From assembly GCA_905250885.1 (NCBI GenBank), contig CAJNOQ010002029.1, positions 1 through 26,756 on the forward strand: a DNA stretch of 26,756 nt, given 5' to 3'. Under the pieces are notes generated by a model that worked only from the letters and a program-made list of their open reading frames with translations, made no database searches and had not been told where the DNA came from. This document shows positions 11,400-21,431 of this stretch, piece after piece. The position numbers and the translations under genes are program-made. This DNA is from Didymodactylos carnosus. Its lineage: Eukaryota; Rotifera; Eurotatoria; Philodinida; Philodinidae. Within the stretch, counting starts at the first letter, position 1, and every line of letters starts with the position of its first letter.

Positions 11400-14006
11400 T
11401 ATAAATAAAATAAATAGCAATAAACTCAAATTAATAAATAAACAAATATAAGAATTAGAAAATGGTTGTTATTCAAACAAAAAAGAATGATATGTAACCG
11501 TGTATGTTTCAACTCTTGACAAAATTCTATGAGGATAAGAGTTAAAAACTTTATCTCTTCTTATTGCAGAAAAGAAAAAGAATAGAGAAAATGCATGATG
11601 TAAATCTACATAAACAAGAAAAACTGAGGTGCGATCTAAAACACATGTCTAACACTAGATATTTTATTAGATTTCCTGTAACCATTCAACAAATTTTTAT
11701 TACTTATATACTAGTTTAGTTACATTGGTCTGACGATATATGACAAGTCACAAGTGTGTCATATAACAAAGAGTTATTATTCATATAAGTTCATTACCTT
11801 GACATCAACGTATAAAGCTCGAAGTTTTCTGAAGGAAAAAGAAACTGGATACTGACATCATATTTTAATAACAAATTATTCACCGGAAGAAAAAAAGATT
11901 TTTTTCAAGGACACATTACTTAGAGAATAAATGACGTTCGCCTTCCTGAAAATGAGATTAATAGGTGGAATAATAAAATATGTTCAACAGAGCGTAATGA
12001 GTTTGGCATGTTGCGCTGTGAATTTAACATGCAAGGTTAAATATAATTTAATTTATTTACATCGCTTTATTTCATATGTTTGTCTATCAAATTACTATCT
12101 CACTTCTAGCCGTATTAATATTCACTTTCTAATCAGATTTCTTTTGCTCAAGTGTGCTCGAAACACCATGTGAATACAAAGATTAAAAATCCGGAGTCAT
12201 ATACTTCCAGCTAATCAACTCAACATCTTTTTTTATTTTGAATCATATTGAAACACGTACATAGTCAAATGTTAGCAACGAATAATATTCCGTTACAGAA
12301 TATCATATGAAAATCGTTTGTGCATATTTTAAAGCAATCACGATGAGGATTCTTGGTTAAATAAATATTGCGAAAATATGCAAGACTACTCTTAAAAAAT
12401 TATCGTGTTCTTAAAAAAGAGTATGACTCCGTTTTTTTGATACCGTTTCATACCCAAGAAATCTAAAGAGTTCTAAGACTTGCCATCTTTTTAATCACAT
12501 TTTTCTTCATAAAATGAGACAATCGCGCGCTCCATGCGTCTTTTCATTCGAAAGATATAAAGACGAGAAAGCAAGTTACGGAACCACGTTTTGGGCTGGG
12601 TTACACAGAATGGCCCGCAAAACAAATCTTCATCTGAAAAACGGAGCGTCAGACGGGCTATCTCTCTCTTAAACATCGATGAAATTGTTTGAGAAAATAA
12701 GCAAAGCGGGAGGATTGGAGAGTTAAGAAGATAAACCAAACGGTTTTCTTCTATTCATTCTATTTGTGTTTATTTTTATCGTTTCTGTATCTCTGTGTTA
12801 CATACTCTAGTTTCTTTTGTTTATCTCTGTTATCCCTATTTCATCTTTGTAGTTTAATTCGAATCATCAATACAACAGGTCGGGGACCTTGAATGACTCT
12901 CACTTCTCGCGAATAAACTAGCCTTGAAAGTAAATCGATCCGTGGCCACATTTTCCTTCAGTTCACCTGTAATGAAAGAACAGATGCTTTTCTACTATTC
13001 TGTGTTTTTGACATGCTCGGATTTATATTATTTCAAAAAATAGTTTCGCGTAGTACAAGAATATGTGGAAAATCTTGCTAGAAAGCGTTACGGTAATACG
13101 TTTTCGTTAAGAAAAAACCTCCTGGAACCCTCCTTTTCTTTGAAGCCCAAGAACTGCATTTATGTGTGTCAACGTGTGAACTGAACTCTCTACTTAAGAT
13201 AAATCGGTGTCTTCTGCAGAAGTGTTTTTATAGATTTTTAAAAACGCTCTATATAAGTTCTAAAAAGCGGGGTCGATGGAATCAAAGTCATTTCTTATTC
13301 CATGCCTGATCAACTTTGAAATCAAATATAGATTTGTAGAACAAACTCATCAAGAAAACAAAATGTGGCGTTGGTATATATAACCTTGTTGTCGAAAAGT
13401 TTTTAAAAGTATTTTTTTACAAGCCCAAAACTACACATCGCACCTTTTTAGAAGGCATTTTTGAGCTCTTAAAATGCCATTTCCCAAGAATATCTCACAA
13501 GCCAGAGATAAACATGTTAGGCTAGTCTCAAGTCTGAGGTTATCAGAAAATTCATTCATCAAAAAGCTCTCGCCGTACACAAATAACAACAAAAACAAAC
13601 GAACCACGAATAGTTCAGTTCTTCGACCGAACTGGCTAACAAAATATTGTTCACTTACTGAAAAGTAATAGGTGTTTTCGATAAAGAAAAAGAAATAAGA
13701 ATCTCTTTGCAATTCTCTAAACAATTTTTGAGATGTCATTAGTTTCAAACGATGTACTGAGAAAGAACGAATTTCATCTCGTTTCGTCAAAGTTTTTTGT
13801 AAGCTGTCTCGTCTCGCTTCACCAAATATTTTAAAAGATCCCTAGTTTCTATCCACAAGATGCCAGCACTGCGAATGTTTAGTGACAAAATGAGTATGTA
13901 AGATATTGTAAGTAGAGAGACTCCTAGAAAAGACCATATTTTGAGGTTTTCTATGCTCGTACACACTAAAAAACAAACAAACAGAATTTCTAGCCCTTCT
14001 TCTTTT
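11400..14006. other. Intergenic region upstream of the pyrophosphatase gene
   Basis: This is about 2.6 kb without a gene I can support. Frames at 11931-12173 (+), 12491-12739 (-), 13431-13790 (-) and 13787-14125 (-) were examined. They have no domain motifs, no splice-consistent partners and irregular composition. A somewhat GC-richer patch at 12500-12720 gives the 82-codon minus-strand frame but no recognisable protein. Confidence 0.45.
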
Positions 14007-14397
14007 CGTTGTTTCCTTTTGGCTCCAAATAGCAGCTCCACAAAATGGCCGAATCCAATAAACAAAATGTATTTTCTGGCCGATATCCCATTTGTTCTAA
14101 ACGATTGAAAAACTACAGTATTCAATCAAATTCACTTAGATGTCTCTCTGAACCCGCATTTTTTTACTTCCAACAATTCCAGATACACTTTATTTAACTA
14201 TAAAACCTTTGACTTATTTAAAAGGTACTTATATTTCTTCCGAAAACTGTTGAAGTTTGTCAAAAGATATGATTTTCTTTTCATCGATACCCATTTTCGT
14301 GCCTCTTGCACATTTTTGCTATTTGGAGCTGCAAAATCTTTGCTTTTCCTCTTAGTCCCTAATAGTAGTTGCTATTTGGAGCTAAAAGGAAACAACG
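14007..14397. mobile_element. 391-bp foldback element with 31-bp inverted termini
   Basis: The segment 14007-14037 starts CGTTGTTTCCTTTT and continues with GCTCCAAATAGCA. It is the reverse complement of 14367-14397, with two mismatches in 31 bases. A third partial copy, GCTATTTGGAGCTGCAAAAT, sits inside at about 14318-14337. The interior contains no credible gene; the 14250-14462 frame crosses the boundary. This is the structure of a non-autonomous DNA transposon. It ends 25 bp before the next element, so one may have landed beside or within the other. Confidence 0.65.
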
Positions 14398-14509
14398 CCT
14401 TTTTACTTTCTTCTTTTTCTCTGTTCACACTACAAAAGTTAAATGAGCTAAAACGAAGCTAATTAGTGAGAAAGTTAACTCTGAGTTAAATGATATCATC
14501 ACTGTATAA

Positions 14510-14740
14510 AAGCCGTACGGTTTAACCGTTCCAACATGACGGTTTAACTGTCAGGTTATGAATCATCCTTTAAAATATAAATACAACCCGACGGCAAAAT
14601 GACGCTTATTTCGTCAGGTTGTGCAACCTGATAAAAAAAGCGTCAGGTTGGTTGAGTCATCTGCGATTGAATAAACAAAACAAAATCCGACGCTTAAACC
14701 GTCGGGTCGTACAACCTGACGGTTTACACGTCGGGTTTCT
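14510..14740. repeat. Left GTCAGGTT / AACCTGAC motif cluster
   Basis: There are four exact 8-mers (14550, 14613 and 14642 on plus, 14713 on minus). Several diverged forms are also present, such as AACCCGACGG near 14585 and GTCGGGT near 14701. Some are paired head to head, for example CGTCAGGTTGTGCAACCTGA at about 14612-14631. Confidence 0.75.
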
Positions 14741-15464
14741 CTCATCGAATGTTTTAAAATGAATTATTCTTTCTTTTATGTTTGATGTTTTATCATTAAC
14801 TTCACAGAAGCAAAGACTAAAACTAAAATTTGCTTTTTCAATTAAAATGCATAGAAATTTAGCAATAGAAGTAATGTGTTGCATACTGGCCAAGGAAACA
14901 TTGTTAATTACAAACTAAATATTAAATTAGCTTTTTTGCGAAATGTTCAAAGAAATCAGATGCAAAACAGAGAAATCTGTCACTTTAATCATCAAGTAAG
15001 GATGATCGTTTTGCACATTTTGTAACTCTCGGATTAGTTCGCGGCACCAGAGAAAGGATAGCAATCTGTCGAATCACCAATCCTTAGAGTTAATATTGTG
15101 AATATAACTTTTATAAAGAAAACAACAAAACAAGAAAAAAATAAACAAATATTACAGGAAAAACACTAATAATCGGATAAGTATTTAATATTTTAGATTA
15201 AATAGAGATTCGAATTAGAAACTCTTTGTCGTTCTCAGTTTTTTCAAGGAATTCGTCGTTTTTGAGATAAATACATTATTATGGGAAAGACGGCATCGCT
15301 GTGAAATGTAAAATGTATTTATTTCGAAAACAACGGATTTCTTCAAAAAACCGAGAACCTTGCTTCAGCCATTTTTTTAACAAAGTGTGCCTTTTCAAAC
15401 TCGAACCCTGTCCGCTGGCTATTTCATTTCCCAATACAAAATTATACAGAGGTTTGAAACATTC

Positions 15465-15610
15465 AAACCTGACGTTTTTGTACCGAACGGTTAAAACATC
15501 ATGTTGACCGGATGTTTTAACCGTCAGGTTGGAAAAAGTGTCAGGTTAGAACGGATAAAATATCAGGCTTAACAAAGCGCCAGGTTTTGACGTGTAAACC
15601 GTCAGGTTAG
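15465..15610. repeat. Right GTCAGGTT / AACCTGAC motif cluster
   Basis: There are exact 8-mers at 15466 (minus) and 15523, 15540 and 15601 (plus), with variants such as ATCAGGCTT and GCCAGGTTT between them. Together with the left cluster it brackets about 725 bp of unremarkable AT-rich DNA. Confidence 0.75.
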
Positions 15611-15980
15611 CACAGTTTAATCGTGCGATTTTTTAGTGTTTCGAACATCATTTAACTTCAACTCTCCAGTCATAAATGAGCTTAGTAACCAATAATATGG
15701 TTTCATTAGACAAGGGAGGTAGCGTCAGTTCTGTGGAAAAACAAATATCGGACTCTCTACTCAATTTTTCTGTTTGAGCTCAGGAAGTCAACTGTAGAAC
15801 GTAAATTTAAACTGGCCAGTTGTTAGCAAGTCGCAACCTTTCAGAATACTGAAGGAAAAGGAAGGAGCACAATTTTAGGAGAAATGTCAAAATCTTTTTG
15901 ATGTGTTGAAGATTTAGCTGTGAACGCGCGCGAAGTTATGATTAACTCAGAGTTAACTCTGAAAAATTTGTAGTGTGAAC

Positions 15981-17252
15981 GAAGCCTTACAGTCTATATC
16001 ATCCTATTGGTTGAAAAAGGTCTCTCCGTAAAAGATTTCTTATGCCTTGTTTATTTGAAGATTAAGAAACTTTAAGATTTTATATTGATACAACGTAACT
16101 CTCTCGATATATTGAGCTTATTTTATTAACCTTGCGGCAAATCAAATGCCTGTTTTCGAGATCACAAATGCAAGAAGGTAATAGCCATGACAACAGCTGC
16201 AAAAACAGAAAAAATCATGGAATTTCTACGTGAAGAAAAGTGATCACCAAATTTGGTAATAGCTTATCGTTCGAGGTAACACCAAAATTTTTGGTGTTTA
16301 ATTTAATCGAAAGGGTGATGAACATTTTTTAAGAGAAAAATTACAGCCACTGTAGTGTCATCACCCGTTTCTCATCGAACAACTTAGTTACTTGTATAAA
16401 AACACTTTAAACTGAGCCCTGAATTTAATCCACTATTTAAAATTAAGTATTAAGCCTAAGTTACAACATACATTCGTAGAGGCTAAAACACTACAAAATA
16501 AAATATATCTTGAAAAATATATTTGGTGATACGGCATGTAACGAACGATAACGATAATTTATCGGTTTTATCGTATTTTACCGACTATCGCTTCTAACCG
16601 ATTATCGGTCCTTACCGATTGTCGTTATCCTAGTTATCGCTTCTTACCGATAAAGTTTCTGACGCTTGCTAACCAAAGTCAAAATAGAGAAAGTGAGGTT
16701 GTAGCCAGGATAAACTCATGCTCTTAGCTAATGTTCTTATTCATCCTTTCTCTTTTTTTTCTTTTCTGCTTTAAATCAGTGAACTAGCAAATAAGGAGAT
16801 ACCTCTTCGTGCCCGCATATGCACGTGGTATATATAAAAGATATTTCTTTTCGATCCTTGGCAAATATCTATAGAGATTCAACACTTATATGACTCTGGT
16901 TCAATTTATTCTTCATAACTCAGTCAGTTTTGATCCAAATTCGATAACAGAAATACCATAAGACTCACAAGACTTCGGTCTACTCATAAATGTAAAAAAG
17001 TTCAAGACTTCCACAGTGGGATCTTCCAAAGGACTCGATCAAAGTCAGCACATTTTTTTACTGTTTGAATAATATTCGCATACGTCGTTCTCTATTTTTT
17101 ATATTCTTCCCACGGACAAATTTTAGTATATAAAGTGGCGTGTACACTGGTGAATATCGTGAAATGATGTGTAAACACAAGTAAAATGAAACTCTCGCTT
17201 ATGAATCTGTGTGAAATTATACAAAGTCCACATCCCTTTGATGTTCCGAAAA
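15981..17252. other. Non-coding repeat-bearing stretch
   Basis: No gene is visible. The stretch contains a perfect short palindrome around 16281-16302 (AACACCAAAA / TTTTGGTGTT), a weak inverted pair with TCATCACCC near 16312-16370, and the TATCG/CCGAT repeat block at 16541-16654. The frame at 17092-17373 (-) runs into the dispersed 75-bp repeat and is not a gene. Confidence 0.45.
16541..16654. repeat. Degenerate TTATCG / CCGATTATCGGT palindromic repeat block
   Basis: About 110 bases are made of short units in both orientations, such as CGATAACGATAA, TTACCGA, CCGATTATCGG and TTATCGCTTCTTACCGAT. The units are irregular, so this is an old or foldback-derived repeat and not a clean microsatellite. 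Confidence 0.65.
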
Positions 17253-17327
17253 TATCATGAAACTTTGACAAAATTTTCCTTTGAGTTGAATTATATATCA
17301 ACTGTCTGTCTTCACCTACTGTTGTTA
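17253..17327 (+). repeat. Dispersed 75-bp repeat, copy 1
   Basis: The 75 bases starting TATCATGAAACTTTGAC and ending CTACTGTTGTTA recur at 21357-21431 in the same orientation with one substitution. The flanks of the two copies are unrelated. Confidence 0.9.
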
Positions 17328-18899
17328 TGCAAAACCTTAGTTCAGTGGTACTCAAGAGCGTAATAACAGGCACGATCTGTTTTACAGTCAGAAGAATACT
17401 TCAGAAATAAATATGATCGTATTTTAAAATATTTTAAATCATAAAGAATGCATTTCGTTAACCTTTTAAAACAACCTATGCATGCCCGATAAACTCATTT
17501 TCTAATAATCTATTATTCAGACGTACATCGCGTATAGTCATATAAAATATCAATTATTATCTCACCTATTGTTAGAGAATTGAAAACGCAAAAGGAAGGT
17601 GCAATGACGTTAACTTATGTCTGTTACAATATCTACCTAATCACATCTCTTAACCAAAATAAGATGTATTTTTATATTTATACGTACTCAAAGAATTTAT
17701 AATGATCACTACATCGTCCAAAATGAGTAAATATAAGTAAATTAATTGTTCTTGATTGAATAAGTTGTTTACGAAGATTAATACGATTCATTCGAACGTG
17801 AGCATTATTGTTGCTGATTACTAGTGACGGCAATATTCTTTATTTAACTAACATCGTTTCATTATTAATTCTATCGGCAAATCTTTAGGATTTATCTTTT
17901 CAGTGAGAAAATATACTTCTAAACACTGTAAACTCTGGTATTGAATTTTAATTTTTTTTATCAATCCTTTGTAATATTCTATTAAGAGCCCCCTCTCTCC
18001 TCCCCCCTCAGGAATTCGATGTTTTCTTCGAAATCTTCGAAACTGAAGTAACCATACGGTTCAGTATCCCAAAGTGCCATCTTTCAGAATCCATCTTAGT
18101 TTGCCAAAAATTCAATGTTTTTGGAGGATTTTGGAAAAGATTTCTGAGAGCCCAAAAAATCACCTTTTTCTAAATTTCACGTTTTAATTAAAATTTTTTA
18201 AGGTTGTCCATTTTAACGGACATGGAGCTATGTTGAACAGAGTGTTCTAATCAGAATGAGATATCCAGGCAGCTTTGTACGACTTTGTCTTGCAGAGTTA
18301 TACTAGTTTTGCTAAAGGCGCTGAACTATAATTAATGAAGTAATGACGTCATTGCTTAGAATACGGTTTTGGCGCAGTAAAGTTGTAATAACTCCTAGAC
18401 GATTCATCGTAAAACCTTCATTCTTTTTTATTTTGAAGCTAAGACATTTATCTAAACTTTAATCCGCGGCAACTTTTGATTATTGTTTTCTGTGCAGAGA
18501 TAAGTGGCAAATACTCCGCCTTTAGGGTTATTTTCAGAGGTCTGACTTAAAATATGTGTAGGGAATGAACAGAAACGAAATTCAAAAATCGCCGCTTAAA
18601 TTTTAGATTTAAGTGTCTACCTTCATTTGAGGCCTCCCGCAGCTTTCTGCACCTTCCAACAATAAAGTTATAACGCTTTTGTTAAGAGCCCCATTTTGCC
18701 CCTTGTCACGCTATAACTCGGCAGCGCTTCAACGTTTCGATTTCAAATTCTTAGCATAAGCTCGTGGAACAGTATCATTAGTCACTGAAAGCGCTACCGA
18801 AATCGGATGTAAGATAAAAATGTTTTTTCCTAAGGGGGGCCCCTTAAGCTTTTTCTCGTTATTATGTTATCCTTCTTCATTTGATTAAACTAAATATTT
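17328..18899. other. Gene-free stretch including a GC-shifted block
   Basis: 17328-17981 is ordinary AT-rich sequence with nothing recognisable. 17982-18847 is less AT-rich and is listed separately as a repeat candidate. No coding frame of note was found. Confidence 0.45.
17982..18847. repeat. GC-shifted block bounded by TTAAGAGCCCC-type motifs
   Basis: TTAAGAGCCCC occurs at 17982-17992 and again at 18682-18692. The block closes with the inverted GGGGCCCCTTAA at about 18836-18847. The base composition is visibly richer in G and C than the surroundings, with runs such as TCCCCCCTC and AAGGGGGGCCCC. No frame of note is present. It could be a non-coding transposon inserted at TTAA or the untranslated part of the neighbouring LINE relic. 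Neither can be shown here. Confidence 0.35.
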
Positions 18900-19592
18900 T
18901 TTGGCAAATCAGCAAGTTTTCTAATTTCATAGACGTGTGCATAATCTGATTGTACAGCAGCAACTTCATAACCTTTTAATATATTTTCGACTTTCTGATA
19001 ATCATGGTTAGAAGATCAAGAATACACGCCTAACAATTTAATGTTTTTATCTAATAAAAGCGGTTTCCCAGAACTACAAAGTGGACGATATTGATCCGGA
19101 AGTTTTAAATTGGAAAATAGCATATAAAAACATTTTTCTGTATTTAAGTCAATTTCATTTTTTACACACCAATCAGACATGATGTTCAAAAACTTTTGAA
19201 CTTTTAGTGGAGAGACCGTTAAAATTTTGAAGAGAAATTAAATCAATAACATCGTCAGCAAAAAGCGATACTGTTACTGTAGAAGGAAATTTCTCATTCA
19301 AACCACTTATGAAAATCAAGAAAAGTAAATGGCCAAGGACACTCCCTTGGGGCACGCCAGAGGTAACTTTTGTTGCTTTTAATCTTTTATTATTGATTAC
19401 TACCATTTGATCTCTGTCCGATAAATACGAGTGAAACCAATCAAAAAGACTACCGGTCACTTGCGCTCTACTTAACTTTGCTGATAAACCTCGATGACTA
19501 ACTCAATCAGACGCCTTAGCAAAATCAAACGCAACTCCTAATGCTACTCTTCTTCTAAAATCTTTGTTAATTGAATCGTAACATGCAATAAC
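18900..19592 (-). pseudogene. Decayed non-LTR (LINE) reverse transcriptase
   Basis: Read on the minus strand, the block gives typical LINE reverse transcriptase motifs in order. They are a motif A-like VAFDFAKASD, then VSHRGLSAKL, LFDWFHSYLSDRDQ, the hallmark SGVPQGSVLG, the catalytic LFADD, and further on LNTEKC and LLGVYS. The frame is broken by an in-frame stop right after motif A (near 19503), a frameshift near 19230, and a stop after LLGVYS (near 19016). Only the central RT part remains; no endonuclease domain or C-terminal end is recognisable. The element is inactive. The clade (Jockey/CR1/L2-like) cannot be settled by eye. It lies on the same strand as the SGNH-domain relic at 23062-24334, which may be its separated ORF1. 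Confidence 0.85.
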
Positions 19593-21007
19593 GCATCAGC
19601 TCAGCTGTTTCATCAGCCCCGTTGTTTCTTAAAGGCTCAGTTTTAGATGAACAGGTTCGAAGTCTAACTTGATCATCGCCATTTAGAATTGCCAATGATA
19701 TTTACTACTTCTACTTCAGAGAAAGAATTCAGTATAGAACATAATCGCATATTTACTAGTAGTCTAGATGTTTTTGAATTACACGACAATAAAAAGCGCT
19801 GGACAGCTCGGGTTTTCAGCACTCGATAGAGAAGGCTTTTCTCTATCTTTTCACAAGAAAGACAAGAACATCTTGTGGCGCACTTGATGAGTAGCAGGGA
19901 TGAGGTTGCAAGATTATGAAGTATTAGTTAATTTTTAGTTTTAATACAGCGGCCAGACAGCAAAAAGCGTTTTCTGCAATCCTCTACAAGGCCGACCTCT
20001 CTACCTTTTGTGGTTCACGAACAGCAGACACTTCTCTGAAATGTCCTTAGTTCCTTACCATTACTTCTGGTGATCTCAAAGCTGAAATTGTATTCAGGTT
20101 ACACATTTGACTTCAACCTATTTCCACTAAAAACTAATCAATTTGTAAGTCACTTCGAACAAATCCAGATTTCCAGATACACTTAATCTTACATCATATC
20201 GTAGACCTCAATAAAAATTTTAGAAATCAACTGAACATACCGTAGTCCTTGAAAAGGTTTCTAGAGGCATCCTAAACTGAACGGATACTTTTCACTAATT
20301 CTGAATAGATAATCATACTAACGAGCAGATCATCGTAAGTAGATAAGATAGAACGTACCTCGATTATCTCGATCCAAATATTTTCGAGATTTCCCAACTT
20401 AGAGTCTAGAGCTTCGAATTCTGGGTATGTTACGAGAGCACACCAAATTCAATTCCCGATCGAGACATATACATTTTTTCGATGATATCCTGAGTCACGG
20501 TTGTATACTTTATGCATTTTTACAGATTTTATTACCAAAAATGAGCCAAACTTATATTAATGCCAGTATAAATTTTTATTTCATAGAAATTCAATTTGTA
20601 AAAGAAGAATCATCAGAAACAGCAACTGACAATTTTCATATAAAAAATCTGAATCGATTTTCGTATAAGCTTTATTCTGTTAGAATACAAGTGGAAAAAT
20701 ATTCCATTATAGCATTCTAAACTAAAACTATCGAAGAACACAAAATCAATCGAATTTATAAAGTGACAAAGAAGAGAAATGCATTGATATTTATGCTTGT
20801 ATATAGATAAAAAAAGAAACAAACAGCAAAAGTTACAGATAACGAATATAAAAAATACAAACATACGCGCACATAGGAATAAACAAGTAGAAGCTCTGAG
20901 CTGTATTTGATGTTCGTCTGTAATATCTGTGTAAAAAATACAAAAAACCAACTAAAAAAATGTACAAAGAGTTGCGATCGTTCTATATCTAATGTTTGTT
21001 TTCTCAG
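19593..21007. other. Gene-poor stretch upstream of the RT relic
   Basis: No supported gene is present. A somewhat GC-richer part at about 19950-20050 translates on the plus strand to a 30-residue coding-like run (QQKAFSAILYKADL...) ending in a stop. It has no partner. The overlapping frames at 20427-20720 (+), 20613-20951 (-) and 20756-21064 (-) are AT-driven and were rejected. Confidence 0.4.
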
Positions 21008-21246
21008 AATTTCTTGTGCATCATTGGGCAAGTTTTCGCGAGAAAAACGTAAGTGAATAATCAATCTAAAATCGATTATGTTGATTCATTTTCAGACGAA
21101 CAGTTCATCGTCAAGTAGATGCTCTTGAGCGTACTCTTCATCAAGCCACAGACACTGATCTTGGACGGATTGATCGGCAGTTGTGGGTGATTGGAAGGAT
21201 TGAACAGCCGTCGACGACGCATACTCGTTCCCTGGATGTAGCTTAG
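21008..21246 (+). CDS. Possible 3' end of an unrecognised gene (two exons)
   Basis: After a pyrimidine-rich acceptor (TTGTTTTCTCAG) an exon of 41 nt (21008-21048) ends at a perfect GTAAGT donor. A 47-bp intron ends in CATTTTCAG. The next exon (21096-21246) stays in frame to a TAG at 21244-21246. The joined 63 residues include NFLCIIGQVFARK, then HRQVDALERTLHQ and LGRIDRQLWVIGRIEQP. GC content and codon usage are clearly better than the surroundings, and the Glu/Arg/Leu spacing suggests a helical segment. I could not find upstream exons, and I do not recognise the family. It could be the tail of a real gene, or a relic. Confidence 0.4.
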
Positions 21247-21356
21247 ATGTCACATTTGTCTGAAAAAAAATGGATGCATAATGACCAACAATGTGGTTCT
21301 TTAATGGCTATATGCGGCGTCAGTGCTGTCTTTTTACATATCACTCAAGTACTCAG

Positions 21357-21431
21357 TATCATGAAACTTTGACAAAATTTTCCTTTGAGTTGAATTATGT
21401 ATCAACTGTCTGTCTTCACCTACTGTTGTTA
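21357..21431 (+). repeat. Dispersed 75-bp repeat, copy 2
   Basis: This is the same orientation and sequence as 17253-17327, with one G/A difference in the middle (TTATGTATC against TTATATATC). The flanks do not match. Confidence 0.9.

Larger units (their letters stand above)
14423..15980. mobile_element. 1558-bp TIR element with internal GTCAGGTT arrays
   Basis: The ends GTTCACACTACAAA (14423-14436) and TTTGTAGTGTGAAC (15967-15980) are a perfect 14-bp inverted pair. A second inverted pair just inside carries GTTAACTCTGAGTTAA (left near 14475, right near 15942). Two clusters of a GC-rich motif lie inside at about 14510-14740 and 15465-15610. They hold exact GTCAGGTT at 14550, 14613, 14642, 15523, 15540 and 15601, the opposite strand at 14713 and 15466, and degenerate copies such as GTCGGGTT. 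No transposase is visible; frames at 14657-14893 and 15301-15507 are featureless. This fits a non-autonomous DNA transposon whose internal repeats could bind a transposase supplied in trans. That role is inference. Confidence 0.6.

Noticed and set aside
11931..12173. 80-codon plus-strand ORF with hydrophobic stretches
   Set aside because: Hydrophobicity follows from AT-rich codons; there is no start context or homology signal.
12491..12739. 82-codon minus-strand ORF in a slightly GC-richer patch
   Set aside because: No domain, no splice partners and no family resemblance. It is most likely a chance frame.
13431..14125. Two adjacent minus-strand ORFs of 119 and 112 codons
   Set aside because: The amino acid make-up is AT-driven, with many Phe, Leu and Arg. 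The second runs into the foldback element, and there are no motifs.
15010..15082. Possible tRNA-like fold around GGATTAG and ACCAATCC
   Set aside because: There is no T-loop GGTTCGANTCC consensus, no proper acceptor stem and no anticodon arm.
17092..17373. 93-codon minus-strand ORF
   Set aside because: It overlaps the dispersed 75-bp repeat and has no protein-like features.
20427..21064. Overlapping ORFs of about 100 codons on both strands
   Set aside because: They overlap each other, are dominated by Phe/Ile/Tyr codons, and none shows a domain or exon structure.
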